64,000 nt of DNA from the NCBI GenBank assembly GCA_965248255.1, contig CBDFIW010000002.1, forward strand, positions 1,116,001 to 1,180,000, read 5' to 3'. Made by a program: the position numbers and the translations under genes. This stretch comes from JAKZVK01 sp965248255 (GTDB taxonomy: Bacteria; Acidobacteriota; Terriglobia; Bryobacterales; UBA6623). The first letter of the stretch is position 1. Each line of letters begins with the position of its first letter. Below, piece after piece: positions 1 through 8,697 of the stretch. A model generated the notes under the pieces. It ran no database searches. It was not told where the DNA came from and saw only the letters and a list, made by a program, of their open reading frames with translations.

Positions 1-642
1 GCAGCGTTCGCTCGCGGACCGTACGGAAAGGTTGAGGTTTATGTCCTGCCGGTGAGCGGAGGAGTCGAAAAGAAGGTCGTGGATGACGCAATTAGCATCT
101 TCGGCTGGTCATCCGACAGCAAGAAGGTGCTCTACGCTAGCGGTGAGCCTGTTCGCCCTTCGGTGGTCAACATAGAAACCGGCCAGATCACGGACCTTCT
201 TCCTCAGCCGGAATACCCGCTTCACAATTCCCAGTACTCGCCCGATGATCGCTGGCTCTCCTTCACGATGGTAGAGGGGCCTGAGGACGCGCCCATCTAC
301 ATCGCACCGCTTCGCGAAGAGTCCGTCGCCGAGCAGAGCGAATGGATTCAGATAACGAAAGGTCCTCTGGCTGCTACGGGTGGTCGTAACTGGTGGTCCC
401 CTGATGGTCAGATGCTTTATTTCCTGGCTGGTACTGAGGGATCTCGCCGCATCTGGGCGCAGCCACTTGACCCAGAGACGAAAGAACCCCGGGGGTCGCC
501 CTTCGAGGCTCTGACGTTTCCGGGACCGCGTTTCCAGTTGTTCGTGCTCTCGGGGTACGGACTGGCCGCAGATAGGCTCTACCAAGCAGTGCAAGAAGCC
601 AAAGGCAATATCTGGCTGGCCGAGCCCGTGGAGGGGGAGTAG
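1..642 (+). CDS. PD40/TolB-like beta-propeller protein, C-terminal part
   Basis: The frame is open from base 1, so the gene begins outside the window. Only the last ~213 residues are present. They contain repeated WD40-like PD40 blades: GWSSDSKKVLY, YSPDDRWLSF and WWSPDGQMLYF, each a W/Y-S-P-D-G-type turn followed by a beta strand. In acidobacteria such propellers often form the C-terminal half of Ser/Thr protein kinases or of TolB-like periplasmic proteins. The N-terminal domain cannot be seen, so a kinase is only a guess. The gene ends in VEGE and is followed by a 9-bp inverted repeat (664-672 with 721-729) that may form a hairpin. Fold assignment is good; the role is unknown. Confidence 0.75.
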   Translation, partial: AAFARGPYGKVEVYVLPVSGGVEKKVVDDAISIFGWSSDSKKVLYASGEPVRPSVVNIETGQITDLLPQPEYPLHNSQYSPDDRWLSFTMVEGPEDAPIYIAPLREESVAEQSEWIQITKGPLAATGGRNWWSPDGQMLYFLAGTEGSRRIWAQPLDPETKEPRGSPFEALTFPGPRFQLFVLSGYGLAADRLYQAVQEAKGNIWLAEPVEGE

Positions 643-736
643 CGCACGGTCTTCGTATCGCTAAGGTGGCCGTGGGACTCAAAGGCGGAATCTCACCCTT
701 CAGGTGACCCCAAGATCTTGCGGCCACCTGAATGAA

Positions 737-1711
737 ATGGATACCCCACTAGAAGCGATAGTGATGAAGATCGCTGATAACATGGAATCTATCGTGACGC
801 CAATAACCTCCGGATCTCGCCGCAGCAGGTTCAAGCTCAGCCGCTATGGTCAAGAGGAGTCCCTGCGTCTACTTTTGGCGCAGGCAGAGCTCGATGCCCC
901 GCAGGGACGGGTCGCGGACTACATCCCTGAGCTTCGGCGAGCCAACGCCGAAGACCAGGGGATATCGCTATGCTTCCTCGATGGCGCTGTGGTCTCCGCT
1001 GGGGCATCCCACCAGACGTTCACCATCCAATCGATCTCCAAGACCATTGCTCTGCTTTACGTCTTAGAGTCTCTGGGTTCCAAGCAGGTGTTCTTACGTG
1101 TAGGCAAGGAGCCGACTGGCGAGCCATTCAACTCCGGTCTCAGTTTCCAGGTCGGAAGCAAGCGCCCCACGAACCCGATGATTAACGCTGGCGCAATCGT
1201 CAGTAGCTCGATGTTTCCCGGTGGTGATCCTCATCAGCAGTTTGAGGGGTTCCTCCGCTTCATACGAAAGATTTGTCGCAATCCCAATCTGAAAATCCAA
1301 GAGGATGTCTACCGGTCGGAGAAGGCCACTGGCCACAACAACCGCTCGCTGGCCTGGATCATGAATGACCGCCGGGTTTTCTTGTATAAGCGAAACATAC
1401 CTCCGGTAGAGTACATCGAGGGGGTCCTCGATGTCTATTTCCGGCAATGCTCGATTGGCGTGACCACTGAGGATCTTGGCAAGTGCGCCGCTGTGTTTGC
1501 GAACCTAGGAGTCGAGCCAGTAACGGCTGAACGCATCGCCAGCGAAGAGCACGTCACAATGGTTCTAGCGCTGATGGCGAGCTGTGGCCTCTATGACGGA
1601 TCGGGGACCTTTGCAGCTAAGATTGGCTTCCCCGCAAAGTCGGGGGTCGGCGGCGGTATCATGGCAGCGGTACCCGGACGGCTCGGGATCGCCACATACG
1701 GTCCTGCCTTA
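737..1711 (+). pseudogene. glsA: Glutaminase, 3' end lost to an IS630 insertion
   Basis: Glutaminases of the beta-lactamase-like serine fold hydrolyse L-glutamine to glutamate and ammonia. Family landmarks are clear: GRVADYIPEL, FTIQSISK (the SxxK catalytic motif), PTNPMINAGAI, and FPAKSGVGGGI followed by VPGRLGIATYGPAL. The protein then runs into IS sequence and would end with ten IS-encoded residues (stop at 1744). Roughly the last 25-30 residues of a normal ~305-residue enzyme are missing. I chose ATG 737; a GTG at 704 lies inside an inverted repeat. The N-terminal ~45 residues before the conserved core are longer than usual. All catalytic residues are encoded, so weak activity is possible, but loss of the C-terminal strand and helix makes a pseudogene more likely. 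Confidence 0.85.
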
Positions 1712-2805
1712 TTGAATCCCGCAAATTATTATGACACTTTTTGACAGTGTGGAGCATCTATATATGTATGGGCAACCCCAAAGGTGTGAAGCGGGATTTC
1801 AAGGCGCTGGAGAAGCGCCGTTTCGAAGCGATGCGGCTGCTCCACCAAGGCCACAATCAGTCCGAGACGGCGAGACGGCTGAACGTCGCTCGCCAAACCG
1901 TCAGTGAGTGGCGGCGGCAATACCGCGAGCAGGGTGCGGCCGGACTCCGCCAGGCCGGGCGCGCCGGACGCAAGCCGCTCCTCGATGCCGCACAACGCGA
2001 ACGCCTGACGTCGCTGCTGCTGGAAGGCCCGGAAGCCCACGGCTTCCCAACGCCCCTGTGGAGCTGTCCGCGGGTGGCTCGGCTGACCGGAGACGAGTTC
2101 GGGGTCGCATACCACGCAGGCCACACCTGGAAGATCCTGCGAGCGCTCGACTGGAGCCCGCAACGCCCGGCCGGAAAGGCGCGCGAGCGCAACGAAGAGC
2201 GGATCCGCACCTGGAAGCGCAAGACCTGGAAGCGCATTAAAAAAAAGCCCAAAACGAAGGCCGTACGCTCGTCTTCATCGACGAAAGCGGATTGAGTCAG
2301 AAGCCGCATCGCTGCCGCACCTGGGCGCCACGTGGCCAAACACCGGTGCTGCAGTTTAACTTCAACTGGGAGAAGCTTTCCGTCTCGGCGGGGCTGACGC
2401 TGCGTAACTTCTACTTCCGGCTCTATCCCGGTGCGATCGGCAAAGAGCAAGTGACCGACTTTCTCAAGGCGTTGGTACGTCATATCGATCGCCCGCTGCT
2501 GATCGTCTGGGATCGGCTGCCGGCGCACCGTAGCCGCCTGGTGCAAGAGTTCATCGAACTCTCCGAAGGCCACATCGCAACCGAGTACTTGCCACCCTAT
2601 GCGCCGGAGTTGAATCCGGTGGAATACATCTGGGCTTACTGGAAGCAGCACGAGTTGCCGAACGTCTGTCCGAAAGACTACGGCGAGCTGAACGAGCGGG
2701 CCCGCAAGGCACTCCGCCGCATGTACCGCAAACCGCGTTTGATCACGGCCTTCTGGAAACAGTCTTCTCTTTGTTTTGACTGACTCTATATTATGCGGGA
2801 GTCAA
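1712..2805 (+). mobile_element. IS630-family element, type 1, copy 1
   Basis: A 1094-bp element bounded by TA dinucleotides (1710-1711 and 2806-2807). The terminal inverted repeats read TTGAATCCCGC at the left and TTGACTCCCGC at the right (reverse complement). Two further copies of exactly the same length lie at 38473-39566 and 57563-58656, which fixes the ends. It carries one transposase split between two frames. It lies between a glutaminase without its 3' end and an integrase without its 5' end, so the two sides were not originally adjacent. Confidence 0.95.
1768..2783 (+). CDS. IS630 transposase, fused by -1 frameshift (copy 1)
   Basis: OrfA (from ATG 1768, stop at 2295) carries a helix-turn-helix: NQSETARRLNVARQTVSEWR. 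OrfB supplies the DDE nuclease. The two are joined by a -1 shift at an A8 run (2239-2246) followed by G. In the shifted frame the sequence continues as TLVFIDESGLSQKPHRCR, which holds the first catalytic Asp; LLIVWDRLPAHRS holds the second and YAPELNPVEYIW the Glu. The split and the A8 run are conserved in all three copies, so this is probably programmed frameshifting and not decay. The fusion is about 338 residues, normal for the family. Relative to the other copies it has HTWKIL where they have HAWKIL. Confidence 0.9.
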
Positions 2806-3686
2806 TAGAGCCGAATCTGGGCCATTACACCTTGTCGCAACTGCAACCTCTGCAAATACAGAGCTACTACTCAACTGCGCAACACAGCGGAAGAAAGGAC
2901 CGGCGGGCTGGCAACCTGTCCCCACAAACTGTAATGCACCACCACAGGGTCTTGCGCGAGGCCCTTCAGCGGGCGATCCGGTGGCGTCTGCTGCCGCGCA
3001 ACCCAGCCGACGCTGTCGCACCTCCACGCCCTACCCGCAGGGAAATGCGTGCGCTGGATGAGACCCAGACGGCGTGGCTGTTGACGCTAGCGGAAGGCAC
3101 AAGACTGTATATGCCATTGCTCCTAGCGGTGGCGACAGGCATGCGGCGTGGTGAGGTCTTGGGCTTGCGGTGGGAGGACGTGGACCTCCTGTTCTGCACG
3201 TTGGCTGTGCGACAGGCTGTAGAGCAAACCAAAGCTGGACTGCGCTTCAAGGAACCAAAGAACCAACGAGCGAGGACGATTGCCCCGTCCTCTTTCGTTG
3301 TGGCGGCGCTGAAATGCCACAAGGAGCAACAGGACAAGCTCCGGGAAATTCTCGGTTCCGACTACAAGGACCTCGGACTTGTTTGCCCAATGGAAGACGG
3401 CGAAGTCTGGAAGCCCAATTCCTTCACACCTGCCGTGTCAAAGTTCATCGGTCGGGCTCGGCTCAAGGGTGTCCGGTTTCACGACCTTCGACACAGCCAC
3501 GCCACCCAGTTGTTGAAGCAAGGTGTCCATCCAAAGGTTGTCAGTGAACGTCTGGGTCACTCCTCTGTACAGGTCACGTTGGACACCTACTCCCACGTTC
3601 TGCCGGGCATGAAGGAGGCCGCAGCAAGCCAGTTTGACCAAGCACTGCGAGCGGCCTTGCAGAAACAGCGCGAAAAGGTTGTCTGA
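2806..3686 (+). pseudogene. Tyrosine recombinase/integrase, 5' end lost to IS
   Basis: Phage-type tyrosine recombinase lacking the start of its arm-binding/core-binding region. Native sequence begins right at the IS boundary with IEPNLGHYTLSQLQPLQIQ, which in complete integrases lies about 80-100 residues from the N-terminus. The catalytic domain is complete: ATGMRRGEVLGLRWEDVDL (first Arg), FHDLRHSHATQLL (HxxR), RLGHSSVQVTLDTY (His and the nucleophilic Tyr). An ATG at 2793, inside the IS right end, would keep the frame open, but the product would lack the N-terminal DNA-binding portion. The gene ends 97 bp from the 3' end of tRNA-Thr, the usual position for an element integrated at a tRNA. 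Probably inactive. Confidence 0.85.
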
Positions 3687-3782
3687 GAAATTCCGGCAGC
3701 AGAATGTTTGCAAACGATGTCTGGCGTTCGAGGGGACGCCCGAGCGCCCCGCATCTAAGTTGTTTGTTGTCAGATGAAAGGA

Positions 3783-3858
3783 TGGAGCCACGGGTCGGAC
3801 TCGAACCGACGACCTGCGGTTTACGAAACCGCTGCTCTACCAACTGAGCTACCGTGGC
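3783..3858 (-). tRNA. tRNA-Thr (anticodon CGT)
   Basis: Complete 76-nt cloverleaf with encoded CCA. The acceptor arm GCCACGG pairs with CCGTGGC, then discriminator T and CCA. The D arm begins TAGCTCAGTTGG. The anticodon loop TTCGTAA sits on a GCGGT/ACCGC stem, and the T loop is TTCGAGT. The anticodon CGT reads ACG (threonine). A possible extended -10 (TGC then TAAAAT, at 3877-3882 on this strand) lies 18 nt upstream. The 3' end faces the truncated integrase, so this tRNA is a likely attachment site. Confidence 0.97.
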
Positions 3859-3939
3859 TGAACGGAAGGTTTTTGTATTTTAGCAAGGCGCTGATCCGCA
3901 GGACCGCTGCCTGTGCCGGATCGGCAGGCGATTCGCGGC

Positions 3940-3967
3940 GCGGGCACGGCATGCTGTGCCCCTACAT
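3940..3967. repeat. Palindromic repeat, family 1, after polA
   Basis: A 28-bp unit built around the palindrome GGGCACGGCATGCTGTGCCC followed by CTACAT. It starts one base after the polA stop. The same unit, inverted and with one difference, occurs at 24441-24468, and a degraded form is at 31321-31346. All three lie directly after gene ends, so they may act as transcription terminators or mRNA 3' stabilisers. Confidence 0.75.
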
Positions 3968-3968
3968 T

Positions 3969-6653
3969 TCACGGCTTTTTCATGTCACGCCAATTGGGGC
4001 CGACCTTGACGTCGGCCACCAGGGGAACATCGAGGGCGTAGACTTGCTGCATCTCGTCCTTGACCATCTCGACAAGAGGGGCAACCTCGGCCTCGGGAAC
4101 CTCGAACAGCAACTCGTCGTGCACTTGCAGCAGCATCACGGCGTCGCTCCTCTGCTCGCGCAATTTCGTGTCGATGCGAATCATAGCCAGTTTGATCAGA
4201 TCGGCCGCCGAGCCCTGGATGGGTGAGTTGATCGCGGTTCGCTCGGCGAAGCCGCGGACGTTCGGGTTGCGGCTGTCAAGGTCGTGGATCGGCCGGAGCC
4301 GTCCGAGCAGGGTGCGCGTGTGGCCGTTGCGGCGAGCCTCGGCTACGGCCTTATCCATGAACTTCTTCACGCCGCCGTAGCGCTCGAAGTAGGAATCGAT
4401 GTACGTGCGGGCGTCGGCCTGTGGGATGTCGAGTTGCTTGGCGAGCCCGAACGGGCTCAGCCCATAGACGATGCCGAAGTTGACGGCCTTGGCGCGGCGG
4501 CGCTCCTCGGGCCCGACCATCAACGGCGGCACGCCGAAAACCTCTGCGGCCGTGCGCGTGTGGATGTCCTCGCCGTTACGGAAAGCCTCGACCAAAACCG
4601 GGTCGCGCGAGATATGCGCCAGGATGCGCAACTCGATCTGCGAATAGTCGGCGGCGAGCAGCGTCCAGCCCGGTCGCGCGATAAAGGCGGCGCGGATCTC
4701 GCGGCCCAGCTCGGTGCGAATCGGGATGTTCTGCAGGTTTGGATTGGCGGAAGAAAGCCGACCTGTCGCGGCCCCGCACTGATTGAACGTGGTGTGGAGA
4801 CGTCCCGTCGCTGCGTCGATCAGCGCGGGCAGCGCATCGACGTAGGTCCCCTTGAGCTTCATCAGCCGGCGGTATTCGAGGATGTTGGCAATCACCTCGT
4901 GCCGGTCCACCAAGCCTTCCAAAACGTCGGATGCTGTCGAGAGGGCGCGCGTCTTGCCGCGCCGTGCCGGGGCCGGCAGCCCCAGGTCCTCGAAGAGCAC
5001 CTTCGACAACTGCTTCGGCGAGTTGATGTTGAAGGCCGTGCCGGCGAGGGTATGGATTTCCTCGCTCAGAGCGATCACCTTGCGTTCCATGTCCTGGGAA
5101 AGCTTGCTCAGGATCGCGCTGTCGAGCAGAACGCCGGCGCTCTCCATGCGGGCGAGAATCGGTGCCAGCGGCAGCTCGACGTCCTGGTAGAGGTCACGAA
5201 GACTCAGTGCGTCAATCTCCCGGTCGAAGGTCTCGCCGAGTCGCCGAACCAGGTCCGCCGTGCGGCAGAGATCGGAGTCGGCCGCGACCCCCAGGTACCG
5301 CCCGATCGCCTTCTCGAGCGAATAGTCGCTGCGGCTCGCATCGAGAAGAAACGCGGCCAGCACCGTGTCATCCGTCACCCCGGCCGGCGTGATGCCGCGG
5401 GACTCGAGTTGATGGATGGTGGATTTGAGATCGTGAACGCGCTTAGGCCGCGAGGCGTCCTCGAGGTAGGGCTTGGCGTCGTCGAGCCGGCTCGCCGGCA
5501 GCAGAACGGCTTCCCCCGGCACGACGCTGAAGGCCACCCCACCGCCGTCGAGCTCGTCTCCCGGTAACTCCACCACGACCGCTGAATCGTGAATCGTGAA
5601 TCGTGATTCGTGATTCGTGCCGAGTTCGTCTCCCGCCAACTCCACTACTACCGCGGCCGGCGCGCGGGAATCGCGAGGGGCCCTTTGCTGAAGCCATTCT
5701 TCGAACTCCTCGATGGACTGTAGGGTTCGATACCGCACCTCGACCGGGGCTTTCGGGACATCGAGTTGGCTCAGCAGACTGTTGAATTCCAGCTCACGGT
5801 AGAGGTCGGCCAGCGCTTCGACGTTGGGGTCCGCGATCCGCAGCGAGTCGAGATTCAGCTCGATCGGCGCATCGCGGGCGATCGTTGCCAGCTCCTTGCT
5901 CATCAGGATCTGTTCGCGGTTCTGTTGCAGGCTCTCGCGATAGGTCTTGCGCTTGACTTCGGCGGCGTTCTCGATCGCGCCCTCCACGCCGCCGTAGGCG
6001 GCAATCAGATCGCGAGCCCCCTTGTCGCCGATGCCGGGCGCGCCGGGGATGTTGTCGACCGAGTCTCCCTTGAGAGCGAGCAAGTCGACAATCTGAGAGG
6101 GCGCGACGCCCTGCAACTCCTTCACCTTGTCCGGGTCGTAGAGCAAGTCGCCCTTCATGGGGTCGAGCATGTAGACATGGTCGTTGACGAGTTGCGTCAA
6201 ATCCTTGTCGCTCGAAATGACGTAAACGTCGATGTCTTGGCCGCCGGCCTGCGTGGCGAGGGTGCCGATGACGTCGTCCGCCTCGTATCCATCACACGAA
6301 AGGACAGGGATGCGCACCGACTCGAGGAGTCGCTCGAGGTAGGGGAACTGCAGCAGCAGCTCGTCGGGAGTCTTGTCGCGGTTGGCTTTGTAGTCCGCGA
6401 AGATTTCGTCGCGGAAGGTCGGCCCGGCGCCCTCCCACACCGCCGCGAGGTACTCGGGCCGGTGCGTCTCGACAAGCTTCCGCATCATGTTGTTGAAGAT
6501 GTAGACGGCTTCGGTCGGAAGGCCTGCCGAAGTACGCATCAAGGGAGCCCCCGAGCGCGCCCGCCCGTAGTAAGCGCGAAAGATGAGCCCAAAAGTATCG
6601 ATCAGGAACAGCCGGGGCGTGCCGGAAGGCATGGTGCTAGTGTAGTGCGTCAA
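3969..6653 (-). CDS. polA: DNA polymerase I
   Basis: Replaces RNA primers and fills repair gaps in the cytoplasm. Domains in order: 5'-3' exonuclease/FEN (RLFLIDTFGLIFRAYYG, EADDVIGTLA, VISSDKDLTQL, GIGDKGARDLI); a middle domain; and family A polymerase with DYSQIELRILAHISRDP, KAVNFGIVYGLSPFGLA and QVHDELLFEV. The middle domain lacks the DxE proofreading motif (VVVELPGDEL is found where DTET-like sequence is expected), so proofreading is probably absent, as in Taq-type enzymes. That domain also holds a heptanucleotide tandem repeat. The native start is probably ATG 6632, but an IS630 ends only a few bases before it and that ATG has no Shine-Dalgarno. I chose TTG 6653, inside the IS end: it has AAGGTG 8 nt upstream and overlaps the transposase stop. 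Confidence 0.93.
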   Translation of the reverse strand: MTHYTSTMPSGTPRLFLIDTFGLIFRAYYGRARSGAPLMRTSAGLPTEAVYIFNNMMRKLVETHRPEYLAAVWEGAGPTFRDEIFADYKANRDKTPDELLLQFPYLERLLESVRIPVLSCDGYEADDVIGTLATQAGGQDIDVYVISSDKDLTQLVNDHVYMLDPMKGDLLYDPDKVKELQGVAPSQIVDLLALKGDSVDNIPGAPGIGDKGARDLIAAYGGVEGAIENAAEVKRKTYRESLQQNREQILMSKELATIARDAPIELNLDSLRIADPNVEALADLYRELEFNSLLSQLDVPKAPVEVRYRTLQSIEEFEEWLQQRAPRDSRAPAAVVVELAGDELGTNHESRFTIHDSAVVVELPGDELDGGGVAFSVVPGEAVLLPASRLDDAKPYLEDASRPKRVHDLKSTIHQLESRGITPAGVTDDTVLAAFLLDASRSDYSLEKAIGRYLGVAADSDLCRTADLVRRLGETFDREIDALSLRDLYQDVELPLAPILARMESAGVLLDSAILSKLSQDMERKVIALSEEIHTLAGTAFNINSPKQLSKVLFEDLGLPAPARRGKTRALSTASDVLEGLVDRHEVIANILEYRRLMKLKGTYVDALPALIDAATGRLHTTFNQCGAATGRLSSANPNLQNIPIRTELGREIRAAFIARPGWTLLAADYSQIELRILAHISRDPVLVEAFRNGEDIHTRTAAEVFGVPPLMVGPEERRRAKAVNFGIVYGLSPFGLAKQLDIPQADARTYIDSYFERYGGVKKFMDKAVAEARRNGHTRTLLGRLRPIHDLDSRNPNVRGFAERTAINSPIQGSAADLIKLAMIRIDTKLREQRSDAVMLLQVHDELLFEVPEAEVAPLVEMVKDEMQQVYALDVPLVADVKVGPNWRDMKKP
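5584..5618. repeat. Heptanucleotide tandem repeat inside polA
   Basis: Five tandem 7-mers on the + strand: GAATCGT three times, then GATTCGT twice. They are read on the minus strand within the middle domain of polA. The array is flanked by two ~30-bp near-copies (about 5550-5582 and 5622-5656) that both encode VVVELxGDEL, so a short coding duplication surrounds it. Five units are 35 bp, so unit gain or loss would shift the polA frame unless compensated. Confidence 0.8.
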
Positions 6654-7803
6654 GCAGATTGCACCTTAGGCAGGGCGGCACGTCCGCGCTTGACTTTCTC
6701 GAGGATGTCGGAGGCGGTCGCGGTCCAGATGAAGGGCGTGGGATGCCCGTTGTGCTGGGCGATGTAGTCGTCAATGGCGGCGACGAGCTCGTCCACGCTG
6801 CGAAACACGCCGCGGCGCAGGCGCTTGACGGTGAGATCGCGAAAGAATCGCTCGACCATGTTCAGCCACGACGCCGAGGTCGGGGTGAAATGAATGTGGA
6901 AGCGCGGGTGACGATCGAGCCAACGCTTCACAGCGGCATGCTTGTGGGTGGCATAGTTGTCCACGATGAGATGAAGCTGTTTGTCCTTGGGGGTGCGGCG
7001 GTCAATTAAGCGCAGGAAGCGCAGCCATTCCTGGTGGCTGTGTCGGGGCATGCACTCGGCGATCACGCTGCCGTCAAGGCTGTTGAGCGCCGCAAACAGG
7101 GTGGTCGTGCCGTTGCGCTTGTAATCGTGGGTCATCGTTTGGCCGCGTCCCTTTTTGAGCGGCAGGCCGGGCTGGGTGCGATCGAGGGCTTGGATTTGGG
7201 ACTTCTCATCGAGCGAGAGAACCAGAGCATGCTCAGGCGGATTGAGATAGAGTCCGACGATGTCGTCGAGTTTCTCGGAGAAACGCGGGTCATTGCTGAG
7301 CTTGAAGGTCTTGACGCGGTGGGGCTTGAGGCCATGGGCGCGCCAAATCCGTCCCACGGTGGAAGCGCTGACGCCGGCCGCGGCGGCCATGGTGCGGCGG
7401 CTCCAGTGGGTGGCGTTGGACGGTTTCTCGCGGGTGGTCTTGTGGATGATCTGCTGTACTTTCTGCTTCGAGACGGCAGGTTTACGACCGGGCCGTGGGG
7501 CGTCTTTTGCAATGCCGGCGATGCTGCTTTCGAGAAAGCGCGTGCGCCAGCGGGCCACCAACTGCCGCGAGACACCGAGCTGTGCGGCGATCTGCTTATT
7601 CTCGAGACCGTCGGCGGCCAGCGGGACAATCCTGGCTCGCAGGGCGAGACGAACGGCGACTTGGCGGCCGCGCGCGTAGCGGTCCAACTGCTTGCATTGC
7701 GCTGTGTTCAAAGTTACTGGTTGTGCTCTTCGCATCCCATGCCTCCTGTTAATAGAGACGATGGGAAGCCAATATAAGTTACATTATTTATGGTGCCCTA
7801 CAC
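6640..7803 (-). mobile_element. IS630-family element, type 2, copy A
   Basis: A 1164-bp element between TA dinucleotides at 6638-6639 and 7804-7805. The terminal repeat is GTGTAGTGC at one end and nearly the same (GTGTAGGGC) at the other. The empty site reconstructs to GTGCTAGTGTAC, a CTAG target. A nearly identical copy of the same length is at 55410-56573. It sits between lgt and polA, in the same orientation as both. Confidence 0.95.
6650..7735 (-). CDS. IS630-family transposase (type 2, copy A)
   Basis: A 361-residue, single-frame transposase. The N-terminal HTH region includes NKQIAAQLGVSRQLVARWR and a second HTH near residues 100-130. The DDE catalytic core shows LVLSLDEKSQIQALDR (Asp), LIVDNYATHKH (Asp) and SWLNMVERFF (Glu). 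An AGGAGG lies 6 nt before the ATG, which fixes the start. It differs from copy B at a handful of residues (for example RIVPL versus RIVLL, and ALPKV versus ALHKV), so both are recent. Its final codons are GCT TGA, and the resulting TTGA creates a TTG codon in the polA frame that copy B lacks. Confidence 0.95.
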   Translation of the reverse strand: MRRAQPVTLNTAQCKQLDRYARGRQVAVRLALRARIVPLAADGLENKQIAAQLGVSRQLVARWRTRFLESSIAGIAKDAPRPGRKPAVSKQKVQQIIHKTTREKPSNATHWSRRTMAAAAGVSASTVGRIWRAHGLKPHRVKTFKLSNDPRFSEKLDDIVGLYLNPPEHALVLSLDEKSQIQALDRTQPGLPLKKGRGQTMTHDYKRNGTTTLFAALNSLDGSVIAECMPRHSHQEWLRFLRLIDRRTPKDKQLHLIVDNYATHKHAAVKRWLDRHPRFHIHFTPTSASWLNMVERFFRDLTVKRLRRGVFRSVDELVAAIDDYIAQHNGHPTPFIWTATASDILEKVKRGRAALPKVQSA

Positions 7804-7882
7804 TAGTGTACTGCCCTACCCGTGGCACAGGCTGTCAGAGAGTGGGCCAGCTTGGCGCTCGCCAGGTGGTGAGAAAAGCAGG

Positions 7883-8689
7883 CTAACTCCCCTGGCGGGC
7901 AGGGGCCGCGCTCGGCTGGGCCGATGGCCGCATCAGTAGGAAAACGCCGGCCAGCACCAGCAAGACCGCAACCCACTGCGTGACGCTGAGCGGCCCCTCG
8001 AACGGGAAGCTCCTGGACGTCTCGGCCCGCAGGAACTCGACCAACAGGCGGAACGTCGAATAGAGCACTAGATACCAAGCCAGGATGGTCCCGGGCCGGT
8101 GCGGCTTCTTGACCAGACGCAGTAACACGAGTCCGATAGCCAGCGTTCCGCCGGCCTCGTAGAGCTGAGTGGGGTGCAGATGGATATTGAGCGGTACGCC
8201 CACGAAATCATGAGCCGCCGGATCGGTGAAAGCGATGCCCCACGGCAGCTCGGTCGGCTTTCCCCAGCAGCAACCGGCGGCAAAGCAGCCCAGCCGGCCG
8301 ATTGAGTGCCCCACGGCGACGGCAGGAGCGAAGATGTCGGCGGTCCGGAACCCGGGAAGCCCGTGTCTGCGTGAATACCACATAGCCATTCCCAAGGCCC
8401 CGAGCAGCCCCCCATAGAAGACCCCGCCCGCCCGGAGCAAGCTCAGAGAGAACAGGCGCTCGGGTTGCTCCAGGTACGTGTCGAGATCTGCAACCACCAG
8501 GAACAGCTTGGCTCCAACCATGGCTGCCAGCACCACCCAGACACCTAGGTTGGTCATCTTGTCCGGATCGAGCCCGGCCCTCTTGGCGAGCCGTCCAACC
8601 AGGTAAAGCCCCACTAGGAAGCCGATCCCGACCAGAACTCCGTAGGTCGGGATGGATAGGGGACCGATCGAAAACAAGCGCGGACACAT
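7883..8689 (-). CDS. lgt: Prolipoprotein diacylglyceryl transferase
   Basis: Transfers diacylglycerol from phosphatidylglycerol to the lipobox cysteine of prolipoproteins in the inner membrane, the first step of lipoprotein maturation. At 268 residues with about seven membrane helices it has normal length. Signatures: IPTYGVLVGIGFLVGL, the Lgt motif GHSIGRLGCFAAGCCWG, HPTQLYEAGG, and RLLVEFLR near the end. It follows lspA by 8 bp on the same strand, so the two lipoprotein-processing enzymes form an operon. polA lay downstream before the IS630 copy came between them. Confidence 0.96.
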   Translation of the reverse strand: MCPRLFSIGPLSIPTYGVLVGIGFLVGLYLVGRLAKRAGLDPDKMTNLGVWVVLAAMVGAKLFLVVADLDTYLEQPERLFSLSLLRAGGVFYGGLLGALGMAMWYSRRHGLPGFRTADIFAPAVAVGHSIGRLGCFAAGCCWGKPTELPWGIAFTDPAAHDFVGVPLNIHLHPTQLYEAGGTLAIGLVLLRLVKKPHRPGTILAWYLVLYSTFRLLVEFLRAETSRSFPFEGPLSVTQWVAVLLVLAGVFLLMRPSAQPSAAPARQGS

Positions 8690-8697
8690 GGCGGGAC

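Noticed and set aside
1734..1752. The IS630 left end contains TGACACTT followed by AGTGT, resembling the GntR operator
   Set aside because: The right arm is shifted by one base and lacks the terminal CAC, so the 9-4-9 layout is not kept. It is present in all three IS copies and is better explained as IS promoter or end structure.
4284..5567. Long open frame of 427 codons opposite polA
   Set aside because: It is a shadow of a GC-rich gene: low-complexity Arg/Ala composition, no ribosome site, and polA is certain on the other strand.
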